This document shows, piece after piece, positions 8,669 to 16,881 of a DNA stretch of 64,000 bases (positions within the stretch are counted from its first letter, which is position 1; the number at the start of each line of letters is the position of its first letter). The position numbers and the translations under genes were made by a program. The notes under the pieces were generated by a model. It worked only from the letters and a program-made list of their open reading frames with translations. It was not told the origin of the DNA and made no database searches. The stretch is from Oscillospiraceae bacterium (lineage in GTDB: Bacteria > Bacillota > Clostridia > Oscillospirales > Oscillospiraceae), in assembly GCA_015067995.1 (NCBI GenBank), contig SVLJ01000012.1:1-64000 (forward strand), given 5' to 3'.

Positions 8669-9817
8669 ATGATTATTAGCAATGGTACGATCCATGATGC
8701 CATCCATGAGGAGGCATACCAGTCCGATATTGCTATTCGTGACGGCGTGATTACTGAAATCGGCACGAATATCCAGCCTCTGGAGAACGAAGAGATCATT
8801 GACGCTGCCGGTATGCAGATCTATCCCGGCCTTGTGGAGGCCCACAGTCATTTGGGCCTGCGCACTTCCGGCGCAGGGAATATGGGAATGGATATCAACG
8901 AAAAATCCAATATTATGACACCCTATCTGCGTGGTATCGACGGTTTCTACCCGCAGGATATGTCTGTACGCAAGGCCTTGGAGGCCGGTGTGACCACCGT
9001 GTGTGCCGGCCCCGGGAGCAGCAACATTATTGGCGGAACCTTCTTTGTCACCAAAACATATGGCAGCAGCATTGACAAGATGGTGATGGTCAAAACGGCG
9101 GCGATGAAGTGCGCGTTTGGTGAAAATCCTAAAAACCTTTACGGCACAAAAGGCTGCACCAGCCGCATGACCGTTACCGGCAAATTCCGCGAGATGCTGT
9201 ATCTGACACAGGACTACATGCTGCGCAAAGAGGCTGCCCATGGCGACATTCAGAAGATGCCCAAGTTTGATATGAATTGCGAGGCTATGATCCCTGTCCT
9301 GAGGAGAGAGATCCCGCTGAAGGCCCACGCCCACCGTGCAGATGACCTTTGCACCGCTATCCGCATTGCGAAAGAATTCGATCTGAAGCTGACGTTGGAG
9401 CATTGCACGGAGGCGGCAATGATCGTAGAGGAACTGCAGGAAGCCGGGTATCCCCTTGCTGTGGGCCCCGCCCTCTCCTTCCCGGGGAAGTCCGAGTGTA
9501 CCAGTTATTCCTTTGAAACGCCCGGTATTCTTGCAAGAGCGGGTTTATCCGTAAGTATCATCACAGATCACTCTGTGGTGCCTCAGGAGAATCTGCCGAT
9601 ATGTGCAGGACTGGCCGTCAGAGCCGGCATGGATCCCTTTGCCGCACTTCAGGCCATCACGATCAATCCTGCCAAGCATATTGGTGTGGAATCCCGTGTT
9701 GGATCGATAGAGATCGGCAAGGACGGTGATGTTTTGGTGGCAACCGGTGATATCCTGCTGAATAGCACAAAAGTGAAGATGGTCATTTTGAACGGCAAGT
9801 GCGTTGTAAATCAATGA
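8669..9817 (+). CDS. Metal-dependent amidohydrolase, imidazolonepropionase-like
   Basis: The 382-residue cytoplasmic enzyme has an amidohydrolase TIM-barrel. The metal-binding HxH is H59/H61 in EAHSHLG; later metal or catalytic residues appear in KAHAHRADD, LEHCTEA and ITDHSVVP. The N-terminal beta-sandwich strand (NGTIHDA, IDAAGMQIYPG) and the C-terminal GSIEIGKDGDV return strand are complete. Members of this subgroup hydrolyse cyclic amides or amide bonds, but the substrate is not predictable. It follows the transporter by 33 bases with only a weak ribosome site, and a second, truncated paralog lies at 650-835. A role in trimming imported N-blocked peptides is inference. Confidence 0.85.
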   Translation: MIISNGTIHDAIHEEAYQSDIAIRDGVITEIGTNIQPLENEEIIDAAGMQIYPGLVEAHSHLGLRTSGAGNMGMDINEKSNIMTPYLRGIDGFYPQDMSVRKALEAGVTTVCAGPGSSNIIGGTFFVTKTYGSSIDKMVMVKTAAMKCAFGENPKNLYGTKGCTSRMTVTGKFREMLYLTQDYMLRKEAAHGDIQKMPKFDMNCEAMIPVLRREIPLKAHAHRADDLCTAIRIAKEFDLKLTLEHCTEAAMIVEELQEAGYPLAVGPALSFPGKSECTSYSFETPGILARAGLSVSIITDHSVVPQENLPICAGLAVRAGMDPFAALQAITINPAKHIGVESRVGSIEIGKDGDVLVATGDILLNSTKVKMVILNGKCVVNQ

Positions 9818-9841
9818 GGCCGGATTATGCCGCAATTATTT

Positions 9842-9879
9842 AACTCCGTGCAGCAATATACGGCTTGCTGCACGGAGTT
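9842..9879. terminator. Perfect 15-bp stem-loop after the amidohydrolase gene
   Basis: AACTCCGTGCAGCAA (9842-9856) and TTGCTGCACGGAGTT (9865-9879) pair exactly around 8 bases. No U-tract follows, so it may be a processing or stability element as much as a terminator. The remaining bases to 10161 have short open frames on both strands that I cannot identify. Confidence 0.5.
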
Positions 9880-10161
9880 GAACATATTTGGATATTAACT
9901 CTAAAGTGCCGGACAAAACAGGAAGAACTACGCTTCTTTGGGCGGCGTGTTGTTTCCCAAGTATGGGTCTGGGGCACAGTTTTGACCTCGATACACAGGA
10001 TCCTTCTGATCCCTGTACTGCAATTGGTCTTCACAACGCGCGGAATATTTTTGATGAACGTTGCCTGTCCATCGGCTTGGCGATACTGCTCCAGTATACT
10101 TGGATTTCCTTCGGGATGGGCGAAATGAACAGGCATGATGTACTGGAAGGGGAAAACTGCA

Positions 10162-11769
10162 ATGTTTGATATTTTGATCAAAAACGGACAGATCGTAGAC
10201 GGAAGCGGCACTCCCGCTTTTTATGGCGATATAGCGATTAAAGATGGCAAAATTGTAAAAATCGCAGCGGAAATTTCTGAACCTGCAGCAGAAGTGATCG
10301 ATGCTGCAGGATTGCAGGTCACTCCGGGACTCATCGACACCCATAGTCACAGTGATGCCAGTGTCTATGTAGGAAACGACTGCTATAATTATCTGGAGCA
10401 AGGCGTCACCACTCAAATCGCAGGACAGTGCGGTTCATCAATGGCTCCGTTCCATGATGGGCTGAGGGACAAGCACGCACTGACACCGGAAAAGTACGCC
10501 ATCTGGTCCGAGAAAGGAAAAACCCCCACCACCTTCATGGCAGCGGCGGAAGAGGCGAGTCTGGGGACTAATGTGGCCTATTTCATTGGTCACGGCACTA
10601 TTCGCGCCAAGGTTATGGGTTTTTCTGATGCAGCCCCCTCTCCAGAGCAGTTGGAGACCATGAAGGCCTATGTAAAAGAGGCTATGGAAGCAGGTTTTTT
10701 GGGCCTCTCCACGGGCCTTGTCTACGCTCCCTCGGTCTATGCCACTACGGAGGAAATTATCGAGTTGGCGAAAGTTATGGTGCCGTATGGAGGCATCTAT
10801 GTCAGTCACGTCCGCGGTGAGGGCCGTAACGTCCTCAACGCAGTGCGAGAGGCGATCCAGATCGGCGAAGAGGGTGGAGTCCCTGTCTTTATCTCCCATT
10901 TGAAAGTCATGGGGAAGCAAAATCAGGGCACTTCAAAGTTTCTGCTCCAGGAGATTGATGACGCGGTAGCTCGGGGCGTCACGACATGGGCGGATCAGTA
11001 TCCATTTACCGCCAGTTCCGCTCCGCTTGCCAGCCAGATACCGCCGAAATATCATGTGGGTGGATATCCCGCCCTGTTGCAGCGGCTGCAGGATCCCGTC
11101 ATTCGGCAGCAGATTCTCCATTCCATCTTCCACGAATCTGAGGAATTTGAAAGCGGCATTCTTTACGCAGGTTTTGAGGGGACGCTTATTGGTAAGGCGG
11201 AGCATACGCCGGAGTACATGGGAAAGACCGTCAGTCAGATTGCAGCGGAGGAGGGCAAGGAGCCCTTTGACGCGCTCTGCGATATCCTCATTGCCAACAA
11301 TGCCGTCGTAGGCGGTTACTACTTCAACCAGTGCGTGCCGGATATGTTCAACATCATGGCCCATCCCAGAGTGTTCTGCGGCTCTGATACCGGCAATTAC
11401 GCCAAGCGGTATGATCACGAGCACGTAGGCAACGGCCATCCCCGCGCCTATGCCACCATGGTCCGCCGTTTGGAACTGGTGCGCGATTACCGCATGCGTT
11501 CCATGGAGGCATCTATACGCAATGTTACCCGTGAGCCTGCCGAGGCGCTGGGTTTGGGTGACCATGGTCTTCTGAGAGAAGGCTGGGACGCCAATGTTTG
11601 TATTATGGACTACGAACGTCTTCATGCTACGGCAGATTACACCCACCCTCACCGCAAGAACATCGGAATCCACTGGGTGTTGGTCAACGGCAAAGTGGCT
11701 GTCCGCGACGGTGATGCGGTTTCCGGTGTGCGCAACGGTAAAACCTTGAAACGTTGCCGGAAAATGTAA
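10162..11769 (+). CDS. N-acyl-D-amino-acid deacylase (D-aminoacylase)
   Basis: The 535-residue enzyme belongs to the amidohydrolase superfamily group that removes acyl groups from N-acyl-D-amino acids or cleaves D-residue dipeptides. It has the HxH pair H61/H63 in DTHSHSDAS and the metal-bridging cysteine C90 in AGQCGSS, diagnostic of D-aminoacylases. Further on come SHVRGEG, SHLKVMGKQN and CGSDTGNYAK with the catalytic aspartate. The C-terminal strand segment (GLGDHGLLREGWDANV) is intact. The start at 10162 is preferred because the family begins FDILIKNGQIVDGSG there and AAGGGG lies upstream. It gives the strongest hint that this locus handles D-residues. Confidence 0.9.
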   Translation: MFDILIKNGQIVDGSGTPAFYGDIAIKDGKIVKIAAEISEPAAEVIDAAGLQVTPGLIDTHSHSDASVYVGNDCYNYLEQGVTTQIAGQCGSSMAPFHDGLRDKHALTPEKYAIWSEKGKTPTTFMAAAEEASLGTNVAYFIGHGTIRAKVMGFSDAAPSPEQLETMKAYVKEAMEAGFLGLSTGLVYAPSVYATTEEIIELAKVMVPYGGIYVSHVRGEGRNVLNAVREAIQIGEEGGVPVFISHLKVMGKQNQGTSKFLLQEIDDAVARGVTTWADQYPFTASSAPLASQIPPKYHVGGYPALLQRLQDPVIRQQILHSIFHESEEFESGILYAGFEGTLIGKAEHTPEYMGKTVSQIAAEEGKEPFDALCDILIANNAVVGGYYFNQCVPDMFNIMAHPRVFCGSDTGNYAKRYDHEHVGNGHPRAYATMVRRLELVRDYRMRSMEASIRNVTREPAEALGLGDHGLLREGWDANVCIMDYERLHATADYTHPHRKNIGIHWVLVNGKVAVRDGDAVSGVRNGKTLKRCRKM

Positions 11770-11860
11770 CCATTTGGCTTGCAGAACAACAGTTCCTATG
11801 AATGTTGTACTGAGGATATGCTTTGATACGAATGGATGCTAAAAGGAGGATTAAGCAACA

Positions 11861-12763
11861 ATGGACACGGAGCGGATTCTGAAAATATTTGAGCAACATG
11901 CAGCTTCTGTTACGGGAAAACTGGGTGCTGGCTTTTGGGATTTGAAAACGGACAAGGGAATTATGTTCAATGGCGATGATGCGGTTCAGGCGTGCAGTGT
12001 TTTTAAAGTGTTTTTACTGGCGGAGCTTTTTCGCCAGGTAAATGCAGGGAGGCTTTCTTTGTCGGACCGATATGTTCTTCAGGCAAAAGATAAATGCTAC
12101 GGAAGCGGTTTAATCCGGTTGTTTGATGATGGCGCCTCGCTGACTTTGCAGGACTACATCATTCTGATGATGAAAATCTCTGACAATACCGCGACAGATA
12201 TACTGTTTAACATAGTTGGGCGGGACAATATTTTGCAAAATGTGATTGAGCCTTTGGGTTTGACCAAAACGAAGTGTGATCTGGACTGCAAACATCTGCT
12301 GTCAGTTTGCTTTCAGTGCGGCATCGGAGAGTCTCTCAGTAAGGCACCGCAAAACCTGCGCAACACACCGGCTTATGTGGGCGGTTTGGAATTGAATGAT
12401 GAAACATCTCCCGAAGATCTTGTAAATATACTGCGGCGGATCTATCAGGGCAAATGGATCAATAGAGAGATGGACGCGAAGTTGCTGGATATTATGAGAC
12501 TCTGTGACGGAAAAAACAGAATTACAAAATATTTGCCTGCAGGCACAGCTGTTGCTCACAAGACGGGCACCTGTGACCGTGTGACCAATGATGTCGGTAT
12601 TGTGTATACGCCTAAGGGAGATTATGTTCTGGCGTTGCTTTATAACGGGAATGTGGCCGATGAGGCAGAGTATGTTAACAATAAAGACCGCCATATCAGT
12701 GAAGAGGTTCTGGCACGGATTTCCCGGGATGTGTACGATGCTTATATGGAAGAAAGCCACTAA
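11861..12763 (+). CDS. Class A beta-lactamase-fold serine hydrolase
   Basis: The 300-residue product has the three active-site boxes of serine beta-lactamases and DD-peptidases: S46-V-F-K49, S107-D-N109 and K234-T-G236. No signal peptide is present, so it should act in the cytoplasm. The segment that would be the class A omega loop (about 172-184, VGGLELNDETSPEDL) is short, and no clear equivalent of the deacylating glutamate is seen. A peptidase, amidase or esterase acting on D-residue peptides therefore fits better than drug resistance. AAGGAGG lies 11 bases before the ATG. It closes the peptide-import gene set. Confidence 0.82.
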   Translation: MDTERILKIFEQHAASVTGKLGAGFWDLKTDKGIMFNGDDAVQACSVFKVFLLAELFRQVNAGRLSLSDRYVLQAKDKCYGSGLIRLFDDGASLTLQDYIILMMKISDNTATDILFNIVGRDNILQNVIEPLGLTKTKCDLDCKHLLSVCFQCGIGESLSKAPQNLRNTPAYVGGLELNDETSPEDLVNILRRIYQGKWINREMDAKLLDIMRLCDGKNRITKYLPAGTAVAHKTGTCDRVTNDVGIVYTPKGDYVLALLYNGNVADEAEYVNNKDRHISEEVLARISRDVYDAYMEESH

Positions 12764-12829
12764 CAGCAGCCTATAAGAACTGACGTAGAGGATGGTACGT
12801 TCAAAGAGCTTCTTTAAAAAAGGGACTGC

Positions 12830-12904
12830 GGCATTCTGGTGACAAACAATATCCGAAAATTTGAACGTGTACCAAATCTGGTAATAGAAAATGGGGCAGA
12901 ATAG
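12830..12904 (+). pseudogene. VapC (PIN domain) toxin C-terminal remnant
   Basis: An open stretch reads GILVTNNIRKFERVPNLVIEN then a stop, matching the last strand and tail of VapC toxins (typical pattern LVTNNxxEFxRVxxLxxENW). The upstream PIN core with its acidic residues is absent. Too short to function; left by deletion of a toxin-antitoxin module. Confidence 0.7.
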
Positions 12905-12926
12905 TCCCCAAAATGCTTCTGTTAAG

Positions 12927-12966
12927 AGCGCCGCAGAAACTCATCATTGGGTTGCGGCGCTTTTTT
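12927..12966 (+). terminator. Intrinsic terminator
   Basis: AGCGCCGCA and TGCGGCGCT pair around 17 bases and run into six T residues. It follows the VapC remnant and may also stop transcription from the peptide operon. Confidence 0.8.
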
Positions 12967-13019
12967 CGAGGAAAGGGGAATCTTTTGGGGCTGCAATACC
13001 TTGAATTGGGCGACCGGAT

Positions 13020-13147
13020 ATTATTGGCGCTCGTGTTACAGAAGCAAGGAACCGCGTCGGGTGAAACAAATTGAACTGTTGGCCAAACTGCAGGTAGCAG
13101 GCATTGAGATAAGCATTCCTGCATTGTCACTGTTGGAATCTGACTGA
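13020..13147 (+). pseudogene. Frameshifted Xre-type helix-turn-helix remnant
   Basis: Two frames joined give IGARVTEARNRVG then VKQIELLAKLQVAGIEISIPALSLLE, the standard Xre pattern (IREARxxxGLSQEELAxKLQ...ISxxALSxxE). A stop at the TGA near 13062 and a one-frame shift break it. The start and the region after the HTH are missing. Confidence 0.7.
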
Positions 13148-13167
13148 ATGGCTCGTGATGTAGTGCT

Positions 13168-13374
13168 TTAATATGTAATAGGTACATCAAGGTCGTTGCT
13201 GACATCCAAATTCTCAGCAAATTCTTTTTCGTTCGTGGAGTCATAAACGATATGGTCATACAAGTGCTTGTTCGCTTTGATGGCATTAACGCCCAACTTG
13301 CCCTTGATGGTCGGAGCAGTAAATACATCGGTACCGTAAAAATAAGTAAGTATGCAATTTTCAGCCGCGAACAA
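13168..13374 (-). pseudogene. Type III restriction enzyme (Res) fragment
   Basis: The minus-strand 68-residue frame contains KGKLGVNAIKANKHLYDHIV followed by YDSTNEKEFAENLD. This matches the C-terminal region of type III Res subunits just before their endonuclease domain (pattern KHxYDHxxYDSxxExxFAExLD). It ends early at a stop, and the helicase and nuclease parts are absent. It is a leftover of a deleted restriction-modification locus. No Mod gene is present in the window. Confidence 0.75.
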
Positions 13375-13376
13375 AT

Positions 13377-13419
13377 AATTTTCACTCTGGTTGAGTGAAA
13401 ATTCATGTGATTTTCACTT
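13377..13419. promoter_or_regulatory. Operator-like repeats upstream of the AlbA-domain gene
   Basis: AATTTTCACTC (13377-13387) and GAGTGAAAATT (13393-13403) form a perfect 11-bp inverted repeat with a 5-base spacer, and a third TTTTCACTT copy lies at 13411-13419. They abut the -35 element of the following promoter, which fits repressor or self-regulator binding. Confidence 0.6.
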
Positions 13420-13426
13420 GCTTGCG

Positions 13427-13454
13427 TTGAAAAAAGTGAGATTCTGAGTATACT
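13427..13454 (+). promoter_or_regulatory. Promoter of the AlbA-domain gene
   Basis: TTGAAA (13427-13432) and TATACT (13449-13454) with a 16-base spacer lie about 30 bases before the start codon. Confidence 0.65.
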
Positions 13455-13483
13455 ATAGATAAGATGAAGCGGAGGTGCTGTAT

Positions 13484-14800
13484 ATGCAATATGAAAGCGA
13501 GCGCATTGAATATAAATCTCAAATGATCGACGATATTTACAAAGAAGTCATCGCATTTGCAAATACCGAGGGCGGTGTTATCTACCTTGGTATCGATGAC
13601 AAAGGCAATCTGATCGGCATTGACAATGTGGATGAAACTTACACTCGTCTGACCAACGGCATCCGCGATGCAATCGCTCCGGATGTCACCATGTTTGTGC
13701 GCTATGTCCTTCAGGACAACAAAGTGATTCAGATCGAGGTCGGAGAAGGCAGCTATAAGCCTTACTATCTGAAAGCCAAAGGTATGAAACCTGCCGGCGT
13801 TTATGTCCGCCAGGGCACATCCAGCGTACAGGCGTCTCCTGAGCAGATACGCAGAATGATTAAGGAATCAGACGGAGATGTATTTGAGGAAATGCGTACC
13901 TCTACACAGGAACTGTCTTTCGAGGAAGCAGAGCGCACCTTCAAGAGATATAAAGTTGAGTTTTCCGAAGAAAAGTTTATCGCGCTCGGGCTGCGAAACA
14001 TCCACGATGAGCAATACACCAATCTGGCGACGATTCTGTCCGATCAGTGCCAGCACACCACGAAGATTGCCGTCTTCGGTGATGAAGCTAACATTACCTT
14101 CAAGGATGCAAAAGAGTTCGACGGTTCTATCTTTAAGCAGCTGGATGACAGTTATGCGTATCTGACCCTCTGTAATCGTACCGCTGCTACATTCAAGGGG
14201 TTGGAGAGAGTGGAGCGTTCCGACTATCCCGAAGAGGCTTTGCGCGAGGCACTGCTCAATGCGCTTATTCATCGTGACTACAGTTACAGCGGAAGCATCA
14301 TTATCAATGTCAACGATGCTTGCATAGAGTTTATTTCTATCGGAGGCCTGCTGCCCGGCTTGTCTGCTGACGATATTCGTATCGGCATTTCTCAGCCCCG
14401 CAATCGCAAGCTGGCTGAAATCTTCCATCGGTTGCGTCTGATCGAATCTTACGGTACGGGTATCCGCAAAATATATGCGCTCTACAAGGATTGTGCAGCA
14501 CAGCCCCGTATCGAAGTTACTCCCAATACATTCAAAATCGTACTGCCTAACATGAATGTCAGTGGTACCGTTGCCGAAAGCGCACCGGAAGCAGGCGAAA
14601 AAATGCCTGCAGCGATTACGCCGCAGATGAAAACAGTGATGGATTATCTGGCAGAATACGGTGAAATGACCGACGAAGATCTGCAGGAACTGTTGAATAT
14701 CAAGAAAACAAGAGCCTATTTGCTTGCCCGCCAGATGAATGAGAATGGGCTGATTGACATTATTGGCAGAGGTGCAGCTAAAAAATATAAACTGAAATAA
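13484..14800 (+). CDS. AlbA_2/Schlafen-type ATP-binding regulator
   Basis: The 438-residue protein has an N-terminal AlbA_2 (Schlafen-like) domain (about 5-125; RIEYKSQMIDDIYKEVIAFA, NTEGGVIYLGIDDKG). A central ATP-binding domain of the HATPase_c_4 type follows (about 240-350; REALLNALIHRDYS, GTGIRKIY), then a C-terminal winged helix (about 370-435). Such proteins are annotated as transcriptional regulators or ATP-dependent helicase-like proteins and are frequent in mobile and defence regions. GGAGG 8 bases upstream sets ATG 13484. It has its own promoter and palindromic operator, and is the only clearly intact gene in the accessory pocket. Its target is unknown. Confidence 0.85.
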   Translation: MQYESERIEYKSQMIDDIYKEVIAFANTEGGVIYLGIDDKGNLIGIDNVDETYTRLTNGIRDAIAPDVTMFVRYVLQDNKVIQIEVGEGSYKPYYLKAKGMKPAGVYVRQGTSSVQASPEQIRRMIKESDGDVFEEMRTSTQELSFEEAERTFKRYKVEFSEEKFIALGLRNIHDEQYTNLATILSDQCQHTTKIAVFGDEANITFKDAKEFDGSIFKQLDDSYAYLTLCNRTAATFKGLERVERSDYPEEALREALLNALIHRDYSYSGSIIINVNDACIEFISIGGLLPGLSADDIRIGISQPRNRKLAEIFHRLRLIESYGTGIRKIYALYKDCAAQPRIEVTPNTFKIVLPNMNVSGTVAESAPEAGEKMPAAITPQMKTVMDYLAEYGEMTDEDLQELLNIKKTRAYLLARQMNENGLIDIIGRGAAKKYKLK

Positions 14801-14932
14801 CTGAAGCCGTGGGGGGGACTCCCGATTGCGAATATGTGGAGCAGTACTCTCAAAATCTGATGATTATCCGAAAATATAAATAGTGTTTTGCATATCTCGG
14901 TGCAAAAGAAAAATAGAGGGAGGAAATGAAAG

Positions 14933-15826
14933 ATGAAAGCAGAGCGGCTGATGGTACCTGTATATATCAACGAAAAAATTGTTCTCGATATGCTTGCCAT
15001 TATCGAAGATGGTTTTTCGACGGTAAGCCAGGTAAGTTATACTGAACACAAAGAAAACAGCAACGCCCAAAAGGTTGAGGCAGGAGTTTCTACCTCAGCA
15101 ACGCTCTTAAGTAAGCTGCTCAGAATTGATCTGAACGGTGAACTGTCCCACGCTGGAAACAGCGGAGAAAATGAGAGTGTAGCCAAGGAGAAAGTGCATA
15201 CGAATGTTTCTTTGCTGTCTAAATTTCGGACATTTCTTGTGGATGAAAAAATCCTGAAATCTGGATTTGATATTGCAAATATGAAAATTGGTGATTTTAT
15301 CGAAGTAGAGGGAGAACTCCAAAAGAATCCGCTGATTAACTATATGGACATTTTTGTGGATTTGTTCCGGATGGCTGATATTTTTGCCGAAAAGCCTCAG
15401 CTGGGGGGAAAAACACAGGCTAAGACTCAAAAGCAACAAGAAAGTGAGACCGTTAAGCAAATCAGATCTTTTGCCGATGAGCTTAAGCACAGTGGCACAA
15501 TAGACTTCATCTTGTCTGATACAAATGGCACAGTCGTTCTATCCGTCCAGGAACAGTATTTGTCAAACGATAATATTTCCGAAATCATCGGCGGTCACTT
15601 CAAGGTTCTTGGAAAAGTTATCGCAATTTTGTTTCCTTCACATAAAAAGCAGGCTGAAGATATTGTAAATATTATTTCCAGTTCATCTTCGGAGCCTTTT
15701 TCCATTTGCCTTTCTGGAGAATGGGGAAGCGGAAAAACATCTGTCATAAATGGTGTTGTTGCACTTTTGCAAGAAAAAGAAGGAAACCCATACGACATCA
15801 TACCTCTCAAGAGGAAGAATGGCTGA
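14933..15826 (+). pseudogene. DUF6414 domain fused to a KAP NTPase N-terminus
   Basis: Residues 1 to about 232 match the DUF6414 family (MVPVYINEKIVLDMLAIIEDG opening, then a long alpha/beta body ending GHFKVLGKVIAIL). From about 238 the chain changes to the start of a KAP-type P-loop NTPase (HKKQAEDIVNIISSSS, Walker A GEWGSGKTS at 262-270) and stops after 297 residues, before any Walker B. The join looks like a deletion that fused two neighbouring genes, followed by a second deletion inside the KAP gene. GGGAGG precedes ATG 14933, so the fusion may still be made. DUF6414 function is unknown; KAP NTPases are linked to phage defence and membrane-associated assemblies. Confidence 0.65.
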
Positions 15827-16809
15827 ATGCAATATCCGAGTCTAATTATCAAGTGATTGAAAAACACTGGGAAGAAATGATTATGATGGTATTGCAAAAA
15901 GCGCCCAATGAAAACGCAGGAATAACAACCGCTTGGCGAAATGAAACATTCTTATTTCTTTTAGAATTTGCTGAAACGCAGGTAAAGGCAGGCACTTGGA
16001 CATCGGACAAGCTGTTTTCCATCTTTGATTCCGGTTTACATATCGATAGATATTGGGCATTAGGCACTGGCCTTATGCAAACTTTTTGGAAACATTTGGA
16101 AAAGTCCGCGGCCTATACAAGGCCGCTCAAGGAAAGGGTAGCCGATTTCTGCGCATTTGTATCTCATTATGCATATGCTCGGTCTAATACGATTTATAAG
16201 CTGGTGCATTATCTAATCCCATTGAAAAGCGATACTGTAAAAACAGACAATTTACAGGAATATCTGCTTAATTCGAATAATTCTCTTAATGAAAACTTGT
16301 CTAATTTCTTAAAGAAAATTGAGGATGCAATTCCTGATTTCTTGTTCTCAACCAAAGGTTGGTACAATAATCTCAAGGAACTTGCGGATAAAATCAATGG
16401 CTTTCTCACCAGTCAAGGTATTGCGGATTATTCGGATATGAGAGAAGATATATTGCATATGTTGGATACAGCAGACGAATTTCAGTGTCTCGAAAAAGTC
16501 GCTGCATGGGTTGAAGGTGATGGGGGATTACAAATTCCCGCTCCGGAAGATCATATCGATAATATAGATACGCTGATTAACTTTTTCTGCAAAGGATTTA
16601 ATGAACTGCCATCAGATATCGAGACACAACGTAAATTCGAAAAAAAGTTTACTGATTTCTTCATAGTGTTGCAGCAGAGTGAGGGACTAACGCTTACCAG
16701 AGAACAGGCAAACCTCCTGCAACAGTTAGTGGAGAAATTTGTTGAACTCTTTGGCGGTTCAAGTTTGCCGTACAGGAGAACTATAATCAATATTCCTCTA
16801 AAAGAATAA
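15811..16809 (+). pseudogene. KAP NTPase C-terminal fragment
   Basis: In another frame than the preceding ORF, about 332 residues from EEEWLNAISESNYQVIEKHW to the stop at 16809 read as one coherent helical chain, consistent with the helical C-terminal part of a KAP family NTPase. No start codon with a ribosome site lies at the join. Walker B and sensor segments between this and the Walker A at about 15717 are missing, so several hundred codons were lost. It is out of frame with the Walker A portion and is unlikely to be translated. The KAP assignment of this half rests on its position and layout. Confidence 0.55.
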
Positions 16810-16815
16810 TTAAGA

Positions 16816-16860
16816 AGAAGCAGTTGTCCACCAGAGTGAAGGACAACTGCTTCTCGTTTT
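16816..16860 (+). terminator. Intrinsic terminator at the end of the accessory pocket
   Basis: AGAAGCAGTTGTCC and GGACAACTGCTTCT pair over 14 bases around 11 bases and are followed by CGTTTT. Confidence 0.8.
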
Positions 16861-16881
16861 AGTTGTGTGGCAATCAAGTTT

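Noticed and set aside
9865-10169. Overlapping 87- to 162-codon frames in the gap before the D-aminoacylase gene
   Set aside because: Several frames on both strands are open at once, none has a family match or convincing ribosome site.
12801-13406. A 201-codon minus-strand frame across the decayed region
   Set aside because: It overlaps three separate remnants in other frames and its translation lacks any coherent pattern.
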